In this document: positions 9,265-19,968 of the stretch, piece after piece | Numbering within the stretch: position 1 is the stretch's first letter | How the letters are laid out: each line of letters opens with the position of its first letter | Assembly (NCBI GenBank): GCA_015499985.1 | Contig: JAAAUF010000242.1 | Coordinates: 1-33,029, forward strand | From: Haplosporangium gracile | Lineage: Eukaryota > Mortierellomycota > Mortierellomycetes > Mortierellales > Mortierellaceae | Direction: 5' to 3' | Length of the DNA stretch: 33,029 nt | Notes under the pieces: model-generated | What the model was told of the DNA's origin: nothing | Databases searched by the model: none | What the model saw: the letters and a program-made list of their open reading frames with translations, nothing else | Position numbers and translations under genes: made by a program

Positions 9265-10670
9265 TCATGACGATTTGTCCGGTGCTACATCCTCTTGACC
9301 TGCCGTTGCTTTAGGAACTGGAATGCGGTTGTCTTTGACATAATAAGACGGTCGGCGCCACCTACCCCTCTTGCTCTTATCACCACGGTAGGCTATCATA
9401 GAGTTAGTGGTTTGCACGACCACGTCCTACTCACGATTGATACATATAGGCGTCGTTAGGTTATGAGGTTAATCAATAATAGGCGCCAAAGAGAACTTAG
9501 TATGTTCACTTACACGAGCAAACTTCAGAGGGCCAAAGGCGGGGCAGAGAAGGGCCGAGTTGGAGATTGTTTTTCGGTAACTCAAACACTCTTATTAACT
9601 TGTGGATGTAGAGAGCTTCATTGTCCAAGGAGATTGAGGATATCTCGCAGCGGGAGCCTGAAAGGGAGTCAGATTACTGTAAGTACGCAGAAAGAGTACA
9701 ATTAACACAGCGACAAACAACATCCTTACCTCTGATCAGAAGTCCCATCACAGAGGGTGCCAAAACGCCAGAATCAAGCATAGTGTCCAGCACCAGCTTC
9801 ATCATACATGGCAATTTTCGTTGATTACCTTCAAGATCATCGTCCATCGCATCGGGCTTTTTGATCTCCAGGACAAACAGGGGCAAGTTGTCAAACTCCG
9901 CAAAGTAGTCGGGAAAATACAGCTCCTCAAAACCATGGGAAGTGGGCAGTGGTTCGCGGCTCCTAGAATTAACAACAATATCGAACCAAGTTATTAAGAG
10001 CTGTTCAAGTTATAAACTGGACCATCAGTCATAGGTTTCGCCTTACCAGTGGTCGACAACATCCAAATCTCTTACAATGCCAAATATGATATCCTTGACT
10101 ATACTTTGAGTGTAGGTATCCTCATTCTGCGGCAGGGACGGCAAGGAGGCAGGACGCGAAGAAACTTGTTTCCAAAGACCTATGCCAAGGTTCTGCAGTA
10201 TGTGGCGAATTTCTTACCCGACATACTACCCAATGCCTCGTCTAGTTCTCAAGTCATGGCGCCACCGTCAATTCGGAACTGGTGAACATTCTGCCTACGA
10301 AGAGCAATTTTCCGCTGTTTCATTAATTCCTCAAGTTATCGCTGCTGGGATTCTCGCTCTTCAATCTCATCCCAGAATTTCGACATTGATTTCCATTGAG
10401 ACCTGAAAGATCTGGCGACATCACGAAGAATCTGCTTGCCCGAGGCAGAAAAGAACTTGACCTATTCTGATAATTCATATGCTAGGTCTTCTCGACATGA
10501 GGAAGTTGTTCCACGATACTCGAAGTATGCTTCCAGATTGTACTCAGCAGGTGTCCTGATCAAAAAGAAGTCGGCGCCAGGTTTACTGCTGTCAATGTCG
10601 GCTTTCCATTTTGCTTTTGGGTCCCGGTCCAACTTGAGGGATAGGTGAGCAATAGGAGAGGAGCTTGGAG
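9265..10670 (-). pseudogene. Broken PD-(D/E)XK-like gene with EIKKP motif
   Basis: Coding text can be followed over about 1.4 kb. The 5' part (10670-10290) contains KLDRDPKAKWKADID, then RSFRSQWKSMSKFWDEIEER and LEELMKQRKIALRRQNVHQF. It is interrupted by in-frame stops and a frame change. The next segment ends with IVRDLDVVDHW at a donor at 10047. The exon 9962-9730 reads ELYFPDYFAEFDNLPLFVLE and then IKKPDAMDDDLEG, a PD...(hydrophobic)ExK arrangement typical of restriction-endonuclease-fold enzymes. The exon starting at 9657 contains FELPKNNLQLG, is frameshifted near 9575 and meets a GTAAGT donor near 9514. A last exon, about 9392 to a stop at 9265, encodes SYYVKDNRIPVPKAT. Splice phases fit between the 10047/9962 and 9730/9657 junctions. 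I do not know a named family. It looks like a lineage-specific, often-repeated gene, and the nuclease fold is inferred only from the motif. Confidence 0.6.
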
Positions 10671-10805
10671 ATTATTTCCTCAGTAGTGAGTAAATAAAGC
10701 AGTATCAAAGTTAGTCTGTGAAATCGCGCTGACTGCATGCATATAGTTGTGTTGAGAAAGGATATTGAGGAACTAATGGGGTATGAGGCAAACACTGCCC
10801 AAGCA

Positions 10806-10979
10806 GACGTCGACCGATTTTTTAGGTCGCCCGACGTATATAAAGGAATCCACCTCCCACCCGACACCCCATCATCATTTCTCAGATGATAGATAGCAGA
10901 GCCATGTAGACCACGGATCGCGTGGCGGGCATGCCGAACTGTAAAGGAAAGCATGATTCCAAATCCAGCCGGCTCGGAC
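10806..10979. repeat. Imperfect direct repeat, copy 1
   Basis: This copy shares ordered blocks with copy 2 downstream: gaccga, gtcgcccgacg, atccacctcccacccgac, ggcgggcatgcc, ctgtaaaggaa and ccaaatccagccggctcgga. It carries a tatataaagg box at 10837-10846 and an extra insert compared with copy 2. Origin unknown. Confidence 0.7.
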
Positions 10980-10986
10980 CCTCCAT

Positions 10987-11005
10987 TACCCTCGTTTCGA
11001 GGGTA
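10987..11005. repeat. Perfect 8-bp inverted repeat with 3-base loop
   Basis: TACCCTCG and CGAGGGTA flank TTT. The hairpin lies between the two direct-repeat copies. Confidence 0.75.
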
Positions 11006-11019
11006 CTGGTTGTAACAGG

Positions 11020-11160
11020 CGCTGACCGAGTTCGAGTCGCCCAACGCTTATAGGCCATCCACCTCCCAACCGACGAGTCGCCTGGCGGGCATACCATTCT
11101 GTAAAGGAAGAACGTGGAGAGCGCGACCTCTTCACGGTTCCAAATCCAGCTGGCTCGGAC
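11020..11160. repeat. Imperfect direct repeat, copy 2
   Basis: Second copy of the block beginning at 10806, with gtcgcccaacg, atccacctcccaaccgac, ggcgggcatacc, ctgtaaaggaa and ccaaatccagctggctcgga in the same order. It ends about 550 bases before the CRN pseudogene start. Confidence 0.7.
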
Positions 11161-11707
11161 GACCCAATGCTACCTCAAACCAAAGGCAGTAGCGAAAGTG
11201 CTTACCGTTGAATCCAATGATTGCTTGGAGAAGGGTGATGGAGATAATATAAAAAAAGGAACGGTGATTGATGAAAAGAAGAGAGAGAGAAAGAGAGAGA
11301 GAGAGAGATGTGTGAAGGGGAAGGGTGAAGGTAAACAAAAAGAGAGAAGGGTACAAAGAGAAGGTGATGGAGTAAAGGATAAAAAAGGGAAAGAGAAGGG
11401 CGACGATAAGCGTGGGGGGTGACGAAAAGAGGGTCGGGTATAGATGTAGTGACGAAATAGGCGTGGGACTGAGGATAAGGTGGGTGCTGTAGAAGAGATG
11501 AAAGGGCGCGGGAGTAGTAGAATGATGGTGGAAGGACGAAAGAGGAGTGGTGGCAAAAAGCAGATTATTTTGCCACCGCTCCACGCTCACCTCTCCTTTG
11601 CCACCATTTCCACACCTTCATCGCCTTTGCCCCCGGGCCTTTCCCCCCGTTCTCTTTTCTTTTCTTTCATCAACCCTCACTTTTCCCCCCTTCCCTTTCT
11701 TGTCACA
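11161..11707. other. Purine-rich tract and pyrimidine-rich leader of the CRN pseudogene
   Basis: From 11220 to about 11420 the plus strand is purine-rich and includes a (GA)n run at 11279-11308. From about 11570 to 11707 it switches to pyrimidine-rich sequence ending cacaATG, which looks like the promoter-proximal leader of the CRN pseudogene. The long frames across this stretch are compositional artefacts. Confidence 0.6.
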
Positions 11708-14700
11708 ATGCTCCACAACACCATGACCGACAACCTCCTGAACCTGTTTTGTCTCGTTAATGGTGAACCCCAGTCGAGCGTTTTCTCTGTCAAACCAACA
11801 CCAGCAGACACCGTTGATGGCCTCAAGAACCTCATCAAAAGTGCGTTGTCTCCTCAGTTTGACGACATTGCAGCGAAAGACCTCATCCTCTATCGCGTCC
11901 CGAGTCCCATTGTACCAGCCAACAAGCACAAACCGATTGTCCTGAATGAGGTTAAGTCGTCAACAGAGCTTGATCCAACAGACGATGTTTCCGATGTCTT
12001 TCCGGAAGCACTACCCAAGTAAACGATCCACGTCATCGTCCAGCGACCCCCACCAGGTAACTCAGATGCGCTTTGCTCTCATTCGTTCTTGCGCATGAGC
12101 TTGTCTCTTTGTTTTAACCTTAGTTCACCTCTACAATTGCACTGTCATAGTCCATGCGCCTGTCCCTGATCATCCCTCGGATGAATATGTCCGAAAAGCA
12201 CCGCCAGGATCACCGAGGCTGGCAAGCAAAGCCTTTAAGTGGATGGCATTATCCTTTCAAAAGTGCACTTCAATTTGACTATGGACTTGCTGCTAATAGT
12301 TACTTTCATTATTAGTCGACACGCTTCTAGAGAGGATCGAGAAGAAGACTTCCCATGCGGACACTGATCTCACGCTTCCTTCCTTCGTTCGTGGAGGGCG
12401 ATCTCGCCATCCCTAACGCAAATTGCTGTGTTAAAGGCTTTCCACGAATCTGGCTCCGATCAAGAACTTTCACCCAAGAGTCAACTCAGTCTGCTCTTTA
12501 CCTCTTACACCCAAGGCGACCACACCAGATGACAACGACATCTCCCTCGGTGGCAGCACTACACACGATCAAGAAGTTCCAAAACAACGACATGATCACC
12601 TTCTTTGGCGTGAGTGACTGTGGCAAGACGCGCGCTGTTGTGGAAATGCTAGCCCGGAATTGGGGTTTTACCTCAATGGCAGTCAGGCAGACAGAGGTTC
12701 AACGGACATCACCACTCTGTTCGAGTCAGCACAGGAAATACCGGCGCGGTATTTGTCGTCCGATAAGGTGCAGAATGGTCTCAACATTTAGGCTATAATT
12801 TGCCGTCTTCTTATTTCGCGTCTCATGGTCCTGCAACACTGTCTCAGTCTCGGCGGCCATAACACATTTACCTGTGACCGTTGGATGTTGTTCCAAGTGT
12901 GCCCGGGAGCCTTTGACGCCGCTGTACCGGATGTCTTTGACATCGTTTTTAGGGCTATACTACGCGCATATCGCGATTAGACACCGCCTCTTCCTGTTCT
13001 GAGCTTGAAGATCCTACTGCAGGATCGATTTCGTCAGGCTCAAGGCCAGATCTCCTTGTTCTCTTCCGATTCTCTGACGAACAAGCTTTTCGTCGTCCTT
13101 GATGAAGCGCAGGCCTTGAGCGATTATGGGAGGGATAGTTTCGTGTCGCGCGCAGATTCCAGAGATCTTAGGTCGATCCTCTCTCCTATCATACATGGGC
13201 TCAGGAGAATTTCAGAAAGTGGACGAAACTATTGCGTGGTGACTTGTGGCGCAAGCATTGGTACAGATGAGATCGAGATATTGGCAAGCTCTGGCGGCAT
13301 TGCAGCGAACTTGGATCAAATCGATCATCGAATTGTGGACTTCCTAGGCTGGGAAACGGAGGACCAAGTAGCCATGTATATCGACAATCTCGGAGATGCG
13401 ATGAGCAAGGACGACAGGGCGATGCTTCATACGTTAATACCGCAGGCAACTGTCCAGGAGTTGTTTTCAAGCTTCGAGGTCGGTTCCGTCCATTCATCAC
13501 GATAATTCGAGGATATCATCGCTAAAGGATCCACGTCGTACTGGAGTGAGACTATCGAACGCAGACTCAGCGCACTGGTGTGCTATTCTGCGCGTTTTCC
13601 GATGCGTGGGAACCTTTGCTCTGATATCAAGAGGATGCTCGACAAAGTCGCCAAGGACTCATCCAAGTACGCGGATACCGTCGAACTCAAGCACGTCCTC
13701 AAGCAGACTGGTGTTCTTCGAGCCTCACTAGGACTGCCTTGGAGCTTACGAGGAGAGGAACCGATCTTGGTCGAGAACGTTTTCGGGCGTCTCCGCATTT
13801 GCCGCTGACAAAGCTGCAGCTGGGAAGACGATCGACACGATTATTGACGAGCCATTCGTATTCCAAGCCGCCTACAACTTTATCAAGAATGAGGACGAAG
13901 GGTTCTATAACCACTTCACGGAGAAATACCGAGACTTAAAGGATCTACAATCTGAAGGGAAGATCTTTGAGTGGCACGCACCTTTGGACCTGATCTACGC
14001 CTTCCACAAGAAACAGCTCAAGCAAGAACTGTTCTTGATCCCCAAGGCTGCCGTACATAGGGAGGAACACAAGACCCCTATCCCTCAGTTTGAGCCTGTC
14101 ACTTTTCCCAGGCAATTGTTCAAGCACTCAACGACGATCGTCTGATGGCAAGGTTATGAATGGGAAGCTCGGTACAAGGAGACGTTGACCATGTGCGATT
14201 TTCTAGAGGCGCACTACATTCATGACTCGAGGAGAGGCGATTCCATGGTACCACCATTTTGCTACCCAGAGTCGTCTCAGTCAGGTCCGGATATCGTCTT
14301 TGTGCTGCGAATCGATGCTCAGCACTATCCTGTATTTGTCTAGACCAAGTGTCTTGCCGGTATCTATCCAGGAGGTGTGGAGAAAGCTCGACTGACAGTA
14401 CATGAGACCAGGCTCGAGGCTCATTTACCGAACTTGACCGCATACTGCCCTGGCGGGAAGTACCTCAGCCTGATATACGTCTACCCTACGATTGCCGAGA
14501 CGCCGCGCGAGGGCTGGGATGATGGCAACCTTGGGACTCCGAGTCTGAGATTGGAACCGATTATAGCCAAGTCTGCAAGGATGGCAACATGCCGTTGATG
14601 CAGCTCCTTATGAGTATTGATGGGGACAATATGCGGGATTTTGTGCCTGAAGGCGTGGTGGACTTGCTCGATAGTATGAAAGGTGTCAAGCGAGTACATG

Positions 14701-14762
14701 TTCAGTTGTGCTCCTCTGGCAGGGCGGACAAAAAACCAATGTTGAAAAAGCAGGAGAAGTAA
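11708..14762 (+). pseudogene. Crinkler (CRN) effector-like gene, multiply disrupted
   Basis: The order of fungal CRN proteins is preserved: a ubiquitin-like header, a P-loop NTPase and a restriction-endonuclease-like C-terminus. The header starts at 11708 with NLLNLFCLVNGE and contains KDLILYRV and DVSDVFPEALPK. TAA at 12020-12022 then interrupts it just before TIHVIVQRPPP and a GT donor near 12056. The NTPase shows the Walker A GVSDCGKTR (about 12607-12633) and the Walker B FVVLDEAQ (about 13089-13112). The tail contains GPDIVFVLRIDAQHYPVFV. Breaks include a frameshift near 12672, TAG 12789-12791, TAG 12978-12980, frameshifts near 13480-13520 and 13797, TGA 14143-14145, TAG 14341-14343 and a frameshift near 14585. 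The last frame ends at 14762. In intact relatives these proteins are thought to act in nuclei of the same or another organism. This copy cannot make a full protein. Confidence 0.8.
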
Positions 14763-14774
14763 TGTTCTTAATTC

Positions 14775-14808
14775 ACGCTATATTGCTACAAACGCTATAT
14801 TGCTACAA
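14775..14808. repeat. Perfect 17-bp tandem duplication
   Basis: acgctatattgctacaa occurs twice in direct succession (14775-14791 and 14792-14808), between the two CRN pseudogene segments. Confidence 0.9.
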
Positions 14809-14863
14809 ATTCTGTGAACCTCAGGATAAGCGGCCACTGTCCTACACAGGTCATTCGTCGTAA

Positions 14864-15529
14864 GATGTAGAGAACTACGATATCATCATTGATCCATACA
14901 TCAGGAAGGACAAGCCGGCCTATGCGCTTATCAGCGGCCCTAGGACCAAGGATGCCTTTATGAAATCTTCATGACGAGCGTTCTTGATGAAACATTTAAC
15001 ACGCGACCTCCATCTGAGTGGCTACATCAGGTCCCAATCCCAAAATATGTGCGGTTCTTGTTGACAAGGTGGCCTTGTTGACAAGGTGAAGATTGTTGAC
15101 TGGAGGGAACCTCGACTCGAGCAAGGCATGACTCACGCGATGATGCCGATAGAGGAGTTCATGGACGCTCATGTCAACCATACCATGGGTCAACCCGCAA
15201 CAACATGCCTGTCGCGCCATTTTTCTTCCCCAAATCAAATTGAGGGTCACGCAAAGCCTTTTCGCAAGTACTGCTCCGACAATGTCTACATCAGCATGAT
15301 CGTTGTATACCCTACCAAATGGACTGACAAGCTGCCAGCACCTTCGGGACTCCCAAAGGACCTCAGTGGTGTTCAGCAGGTCATGATCAATTTCAGCGAT
15401 AACAATTTCGGCGACATATTCCCCCAGGAGCATGTGGAGTTTATTGATCGACTCAAGAATGCTCGAAAGGGCTCTGCTGACGACAATGACAGCAACGATG
15501 GGGACTGCTTCAAGAAGCAGAGGAGCTAA
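14864..15529 (+). pseudogene. Second Crinkler C-terminal fragment
   Basis: Coding text starts at about 14864 (ENYDIIIDPYIRKDKPAYAL) and shifts frame near 14960. It continues with RPPSEWLHQVPIPKYVRF and breaks again at a 17-base offset duplication of cttgttgacaaggtg (15057-15071 and 15074-15088). From 15086 to 15529 the frame is open for 147 residues: KIVDWREPRLEQGM, then DNVYISMIVVYPTKW, LSGVQQVMIN and HVEFIDRLKNARKG, ending FKKQRS. The second half is homologous to the minus-strand fragment at 7634-8239. The PD...QxK core present there is absent here (about 15195-15260). It lies directly downstream of the longer CRN pseudogene, perhaps from a tandem copy collapsed by deletion. Confidence 0.62.
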
Positions 15530-16319
15530 TCTTTCACTTATGGGTGGGTGCTCTCTTTTCTTTTGGGTTTCTTCGTTTCTTTCTTCCTTCCCCCCCTTTC
15601 TTTTTTCTTCGACCATCTCTTTCCTTCTCTGCCCCTTCCTTCATCCCTTTCCATCTCTTCTTGTACTTTTTTCCCACCTCTTCTTCTAACCCTTATTCAT
15701 TTTGGTGGCCAATCATCACTATTCCACTGGTACATCTTTTTACATTCACTCACATATCTTTTATATTCTCATTTTTATCCGCCTGATCCTGGTGATCATC
15801 TCTCCTCCTCGTCTCATTACTCTTACTTTTCCTCACTTGCTCATTCTCCTCCCCCCTTTTTTTTCTTCTTTCCTCTCTCTCAGTGTCTCTCCCTTCTCTC
15901 GTTCGTGTTGCCACTTACCATTTAACCTTACATACAAACCCTTTTTTCTCGTTGTTATTCTTAGCTTTCTATTCATCGTTCATCCCTTTCTCGTCCCTTC
16001 CTTCCTTTTTCTTTTCTTCGCTCGTCCTCGCTCCCTTCACTCTGAGACTTTACCCTTTGTTATCTCTTTCTTTCATACCCATTGACGAACAAGCAACAGC
16101 GAACAAGTACAGCCCTCCTCAACAGCAACGACAATACAAGCACTCAGTAATCGAACCCCGTATCGCCACTTTCTCTCCTCCTCGCTTCTTCCTCTCTCCT
16201 TTTCTCGAAACCTCGTCGACACCCGTTTCTCTCCTCTTGCGCGCCACACACGTACACTCGTCCAATAACGACCACCCACTAACCCACCCCGCGGAGAAAC
16301 CGACAACAAGCACACTCAA
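15530..16319 (+). promoter_or_regulatory. Pyrimidine-rich promoter/leader of the Ste50/Ubc2-like gene
   Basis: For about 550 bases (15540-16080) the plus strand is mostly C and T, followed by a less biased, CA-rich stretch up to the ATG at 16320. Such CT-rich tracts are common in strongly transcribed fungal promoters and 5' leaders. The overlapping long frames (Leu/Phe/Ser-rich) are products of the composition, not proteins. Confidence 0.5.
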
Positions 16320-19300
16320 ATGGAGAGCATCACACAGTGGGACCCAAATAGGGTGCATCAGTGGATGTGTTCCATCGGATTCCCAAACTATGAAAAGCAA
16401 ATCAAAGGTATGCTTTGCTCTCACTCTCTTACATTCTCGTTTAATGCATCCGTCGCTCTCTCATTGTCTCGTTTGCTCTGGTTCTATTTTCTTGCCCTAG
16501 ACGATGTCTCTCGACTTTTGTTCACACCTTTATAGAGCAATCAAGCGGGGTTTTGTTTATACCTTTTTGTGAACAAGAAAATCAGCGTACTGACCTTTTC
16601 TTTTCTTAACTTTCATCACAAAAACAACCATAGATAATGGCATCTCGGGCGACTTGCTGATTCACCTCGATCACGCTGCGCTGAAGGATTTGTCCATCTG
16701 GGAGGTGGGGAAGAGACTCCTTATTCTAAAGGCCATCTACCAACTCAAGGTCTCGTATGGCATCTCACTCGAAGCTGGAGACTATGTCCCTCCAAGTAAG
16801 CTACCAGCGCATCAAACAACAACACAGCAACAAAACCCCAAAGAACAACATCAGCAACTGCGACGACACACTATAGGAGAGAAACAATATTAACAAACCA
16901 TCAAAAGAAAAACGAAAAAAAGGGCGGACAAAATAGATGTCGTGCCCATTGAGAGCAAATGGCTGAATTGGCGTGCATTTGCTGGACGAATCCGCATACA
17001 ACCAATCGATTCGGATCATTAACTCGCTCACCCTTGCATCGCTCTCCTATCTCTGTCTTGTTTGTCCTTCTCTTCCTTTTTTTGTTCCTTTTTTTCTCTT
17101 TCATGACCTGCTTGTGTTACTCTGTGCTTCTTTGCCGTTTTGCTTTTTCTTGCTTTTTTCCTTTTGTGACACACCTTAGGCGTTGCATTCGAAAATGTAA
17201 GTGTCAGAAAAAAGAAAATGCTCGAATGTGTGAACCAACAAGGAACCGTAGGGCCTGTTCTTTAATAACGAAACTCATCTCCTTTCTCTGTTTCTCTCTC
17301 TCTCTCCTCCCTCCCTCCCTCCCCTCCCTAATTCCGTTTTCGTTCCTGTAGGAACATAATTATCAAGCAGCTGCAAGTCTAAAGTCAGTCGAACAGGCAG
17401 TGCATGAGAAAGGTGCGTCTCTTTAGTTTTTTAATAATTATCTCTTTTTAGGCCCTGTCTGTAGGATTAATCAGGAGACGACACAGAAGCGCATTAACTG
17501 AAAAAACGAGGAATTGAGTAACACAGTAACGCCTGTCCTTTTGGCCTTCATCAGAAGCATTGACTCGCTTGGGGATATCTAGAGATATACTCGTTACTGC
17601 ATGATTATCTTCGAGTATTTGGACCTAACATAGCTGATAAAACCATTATTATGACTTTTTGTATTTTACATAGACAACACGATCCAACATCTCGTGCGGG
17701 AAGTCGAGAGGATGTCAAAGGATATGACGAAGCTTAAGGATGAACTCTGGATCATGCAAAAGGACCAAAAAGTAATTATCAGACAACCTATCTATTTAAG
17801 CATGCAAGAACTGAAAAGCCAAGAAAGTGCCCGTGAAAAATGTACTGCGCTAGTTTTCCTGTGCAACATGACTAATCCCGACCGAGCATGCTTTTCGGTT
17901 TCGCCCTGTTTGCTTTTCGACTTAGCCGCTACCGGAACCCAGCCCTGCACCTGCATATTCAAAGTTTGCGGCCAATGGACAGGCATCATCTTCGTCTTCA
18001 TCTTCGGCCATGCTCTCGGCATCACAGTCGGCCCATGGGAATAACATAGGCTTGCCTCCTCAGTCACCCATTCACGCTTCACATACGCATGCGAGCAGCT
18101 CGTCCAGATCGCCAATTTTCTCGACAGATTCTGGATTTCACTCTGTGCCCAGCTCACCACACTCGCCAAGCGATATTCGCGGACGTGGAGGATCAACTAT
18201 GGACACACATGAGGTATGACAGCATTGATATAAAGAAGCGGAGCCGGAGGAATAACAAGAAAAAGAGAAAGCATCGTGCAAATGTCAGGAGCAACGTGCT
18301 AAGTGCGTGCGGTCCATGTCCATAAGCACACTCTTCTAACCCCTTTGTTTATTATGTTCTATCATTGTTTATTTCACGTGCTGGAATTATTGATGAACAG
18401 GAAGGAAAGGCGATGGGATCTCCTGGAGTGGATGGTGCTGGCGCCATCAAGGTATACGGCCAGAAACCGTCAACGCGGGATCCAGTGGATGCTTTCAAGA
18501 GTTTCAGGATCTCCCAGGATGATCCTTGTCACAAGGTGTTACCCGCTGCCCTGAAGAAGTACAAGATCAACGACGACTGGCGACAATATGCTCTCTTTAT
18601 TTGCTATGGCAACACAGGTTTGTCTATTTTTTAAAATTTGTGTTACGGGATTGGGACATGTTCCTGGGAATAATTGTTGTTGTTGTTATGGCACTGGCCA
18701 AGCGCATGAACTAATCAATGACATGTTAATTTTTCACATGGAAACGTATTAGAGCGTATTTTGACGTACAATGACAAACCGTTGCTGCTTATGAAGCAAC
18801 TCAAGGAAAAGAAGGAGAATCCGGTGTTCATGTTGAAGCATATCAAACAGATGAAGTCGCCAGCCGCCAGTGCACCCTCACCACCCAACTCGCACCCACC
18901 ACGAAAGAGCTCGGACATTTTGAATAAGGAGCTTCCCTTGCCTCCAGAGGCCATGTCGGCTTCGTCGGCAATAGGCGGATCAAGTAGTAATTCCCTGTCA
19001 CCCACAGGAGGAGGATTGAGCGCACATACCAATGGACATCACTCTTCGCTTACTCGGTCAGGAACCACCGCCTCCATGCGGACCTCCAGCAAAACCGGCG
19101 CCACCACCAGTACGTCTTTATTTCTTGTTTCTTCTGGACTTGTCATTCTTGCTTCTAGGATATCAAGTACTAATACTACCGTAATTTTATTTATGTGAAT
19201 TAGCGTCAGCGTCGACATCGCTGAACCAGACAACGACATCCAATGGATCATCAGTTGTGGGACCCAAGCCCGACAACTATGTACAGGAGACTGTCGAGGC

Positions 19301-19786
19301 ATCAGGAATGGCGGTGGCGTTGTACGAGTGGGAGGCCAAGCGAGACGACGAACTGAACGTCAAAGTCGGCGACGTGTTCAAGATCAAGAGCAAGGGACAC
19401 GGATGGTGGATTGTGCAGCGTGACGAGGAGATTGGATGGATCCCTGCCAGTATCTTGTCTGAGAGTTCTTCTGAGGACGGCTACTTTTCTGCGGAGGGTG
19501 TTGCTATCTTTGACTTTACAAAGACTGGACCTAATGAGCTCAGTATCAAAACTGGCGACAAACTCGTAAGTTTTTGCCCTCTTTCTTTTCGCATTTCCTG
19601 TTGCACTATGTGTTGAGTTGTTTTTATTATGGCGGTAGAGTTTGCTGACATTTTTGTTTTCCTGCTATGGAAATGTGTTACAAATTATAGAAAATCTTTC
19701 GACGACACCAGCACTGGCTGCTGGCGACGTGTGAGGGACAGCGCGGATGGGTTCCAAGTTGGTTCGTCAATCTGGACTCGCAATAA
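16320..19786 (+). CDS. Ste50/Ubc2-type adaptor (SAM, Ras-association, two SH3)
   Basis: MAP-kinase scaffold linking Ras or Cdc42 signals to a Ste11-type MAPKKK. I rebuilt ten exons, all GT-AG and in phase: 16320-16407, 16634-16795, 17180-17196, 17352-17412, 17674-17771, 17926-18213, 18401-18617, 18753-19109, 19204-19565 and 19691-19786, giving 581 residues. A SAM domain covers about residues 5-70 (WDPNRVHQWMCSIGF, DLLIHLDHAALKDLSIWEVG). A short coiled coil lies at about 110-142. A Ser/Pro-rich linker follows. The Ras-association domain is at about 255-345 (FKSFRISQDDPCHKVLPAAL, YALFICYGNTERIL). Two SH3 domains lie at about 465-516 (ALYEWEAKRDDELNVKVGD, GWWIV, GWIPASIL) and 527-578 (AIFDFTKTGPNELSIKTGD, HWLLATC, GWVPSWFV). 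Yeast Ste50 lacks SH3 domains, and the extra SH3 pair is like basidiomycete Ubc2. Exon 3 is only 17 bases. The gene converges on the acyl-CoA oxidase gene with 182 bases between stops. Confidence 0.88.
17180..17196 (+). other. 17-nt microexon of the Ste50/Ubc2-like gene
   Basis: The bases between an acceptor (ccttag) and a donor (gtaagtg) encode the end of a Ser codon and VAFEN. The flanking phases (1 in, 0 out) match both neighbouring exons, which supports it as a real exon. Confidence 0.7.
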
Positions 19787-19968
19787 CAGACACCCTTCGC
19801 TCACTACAACTATTATCAGCACTGCTTTCCTCTTTCGAAGGAGGAGCAATAAAAAAAAAGTCACTCAAGGACACTATACCACCACACAAACACACATCGA
19901 GGAATTGGTTTCATACTATGAAGTTATTATAATATTTATTATACTTTGTCTGAATGTGAGACCTTACT

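Noticed and set aside
10592..11044. 150-codon minus-strand frame over the direct repeats
   Set aside because: No recognisable family. The text is interrupted where the repeats differ in length, and a better coding frame overlaps its lower end.
11024..11045. tRNA B-box-like gttcgagtc, possible tRNA or SINE
   Set aside because: No matching A box at proper distance and no cloverleaf could be drawn.
11132..11590. Minus-strand frames of up to 152 codons
   Set aside because: They are complements of the purine-rich tract with the same text in two frames, without domains.
15544..16500. Long overlapping plus-strand frames rich in Ser, Phe, Leu and Pro
   Set aside because: They come from the pyrimidine-rich leader, recur in all three frames and overlap the start of the adaptor gene.
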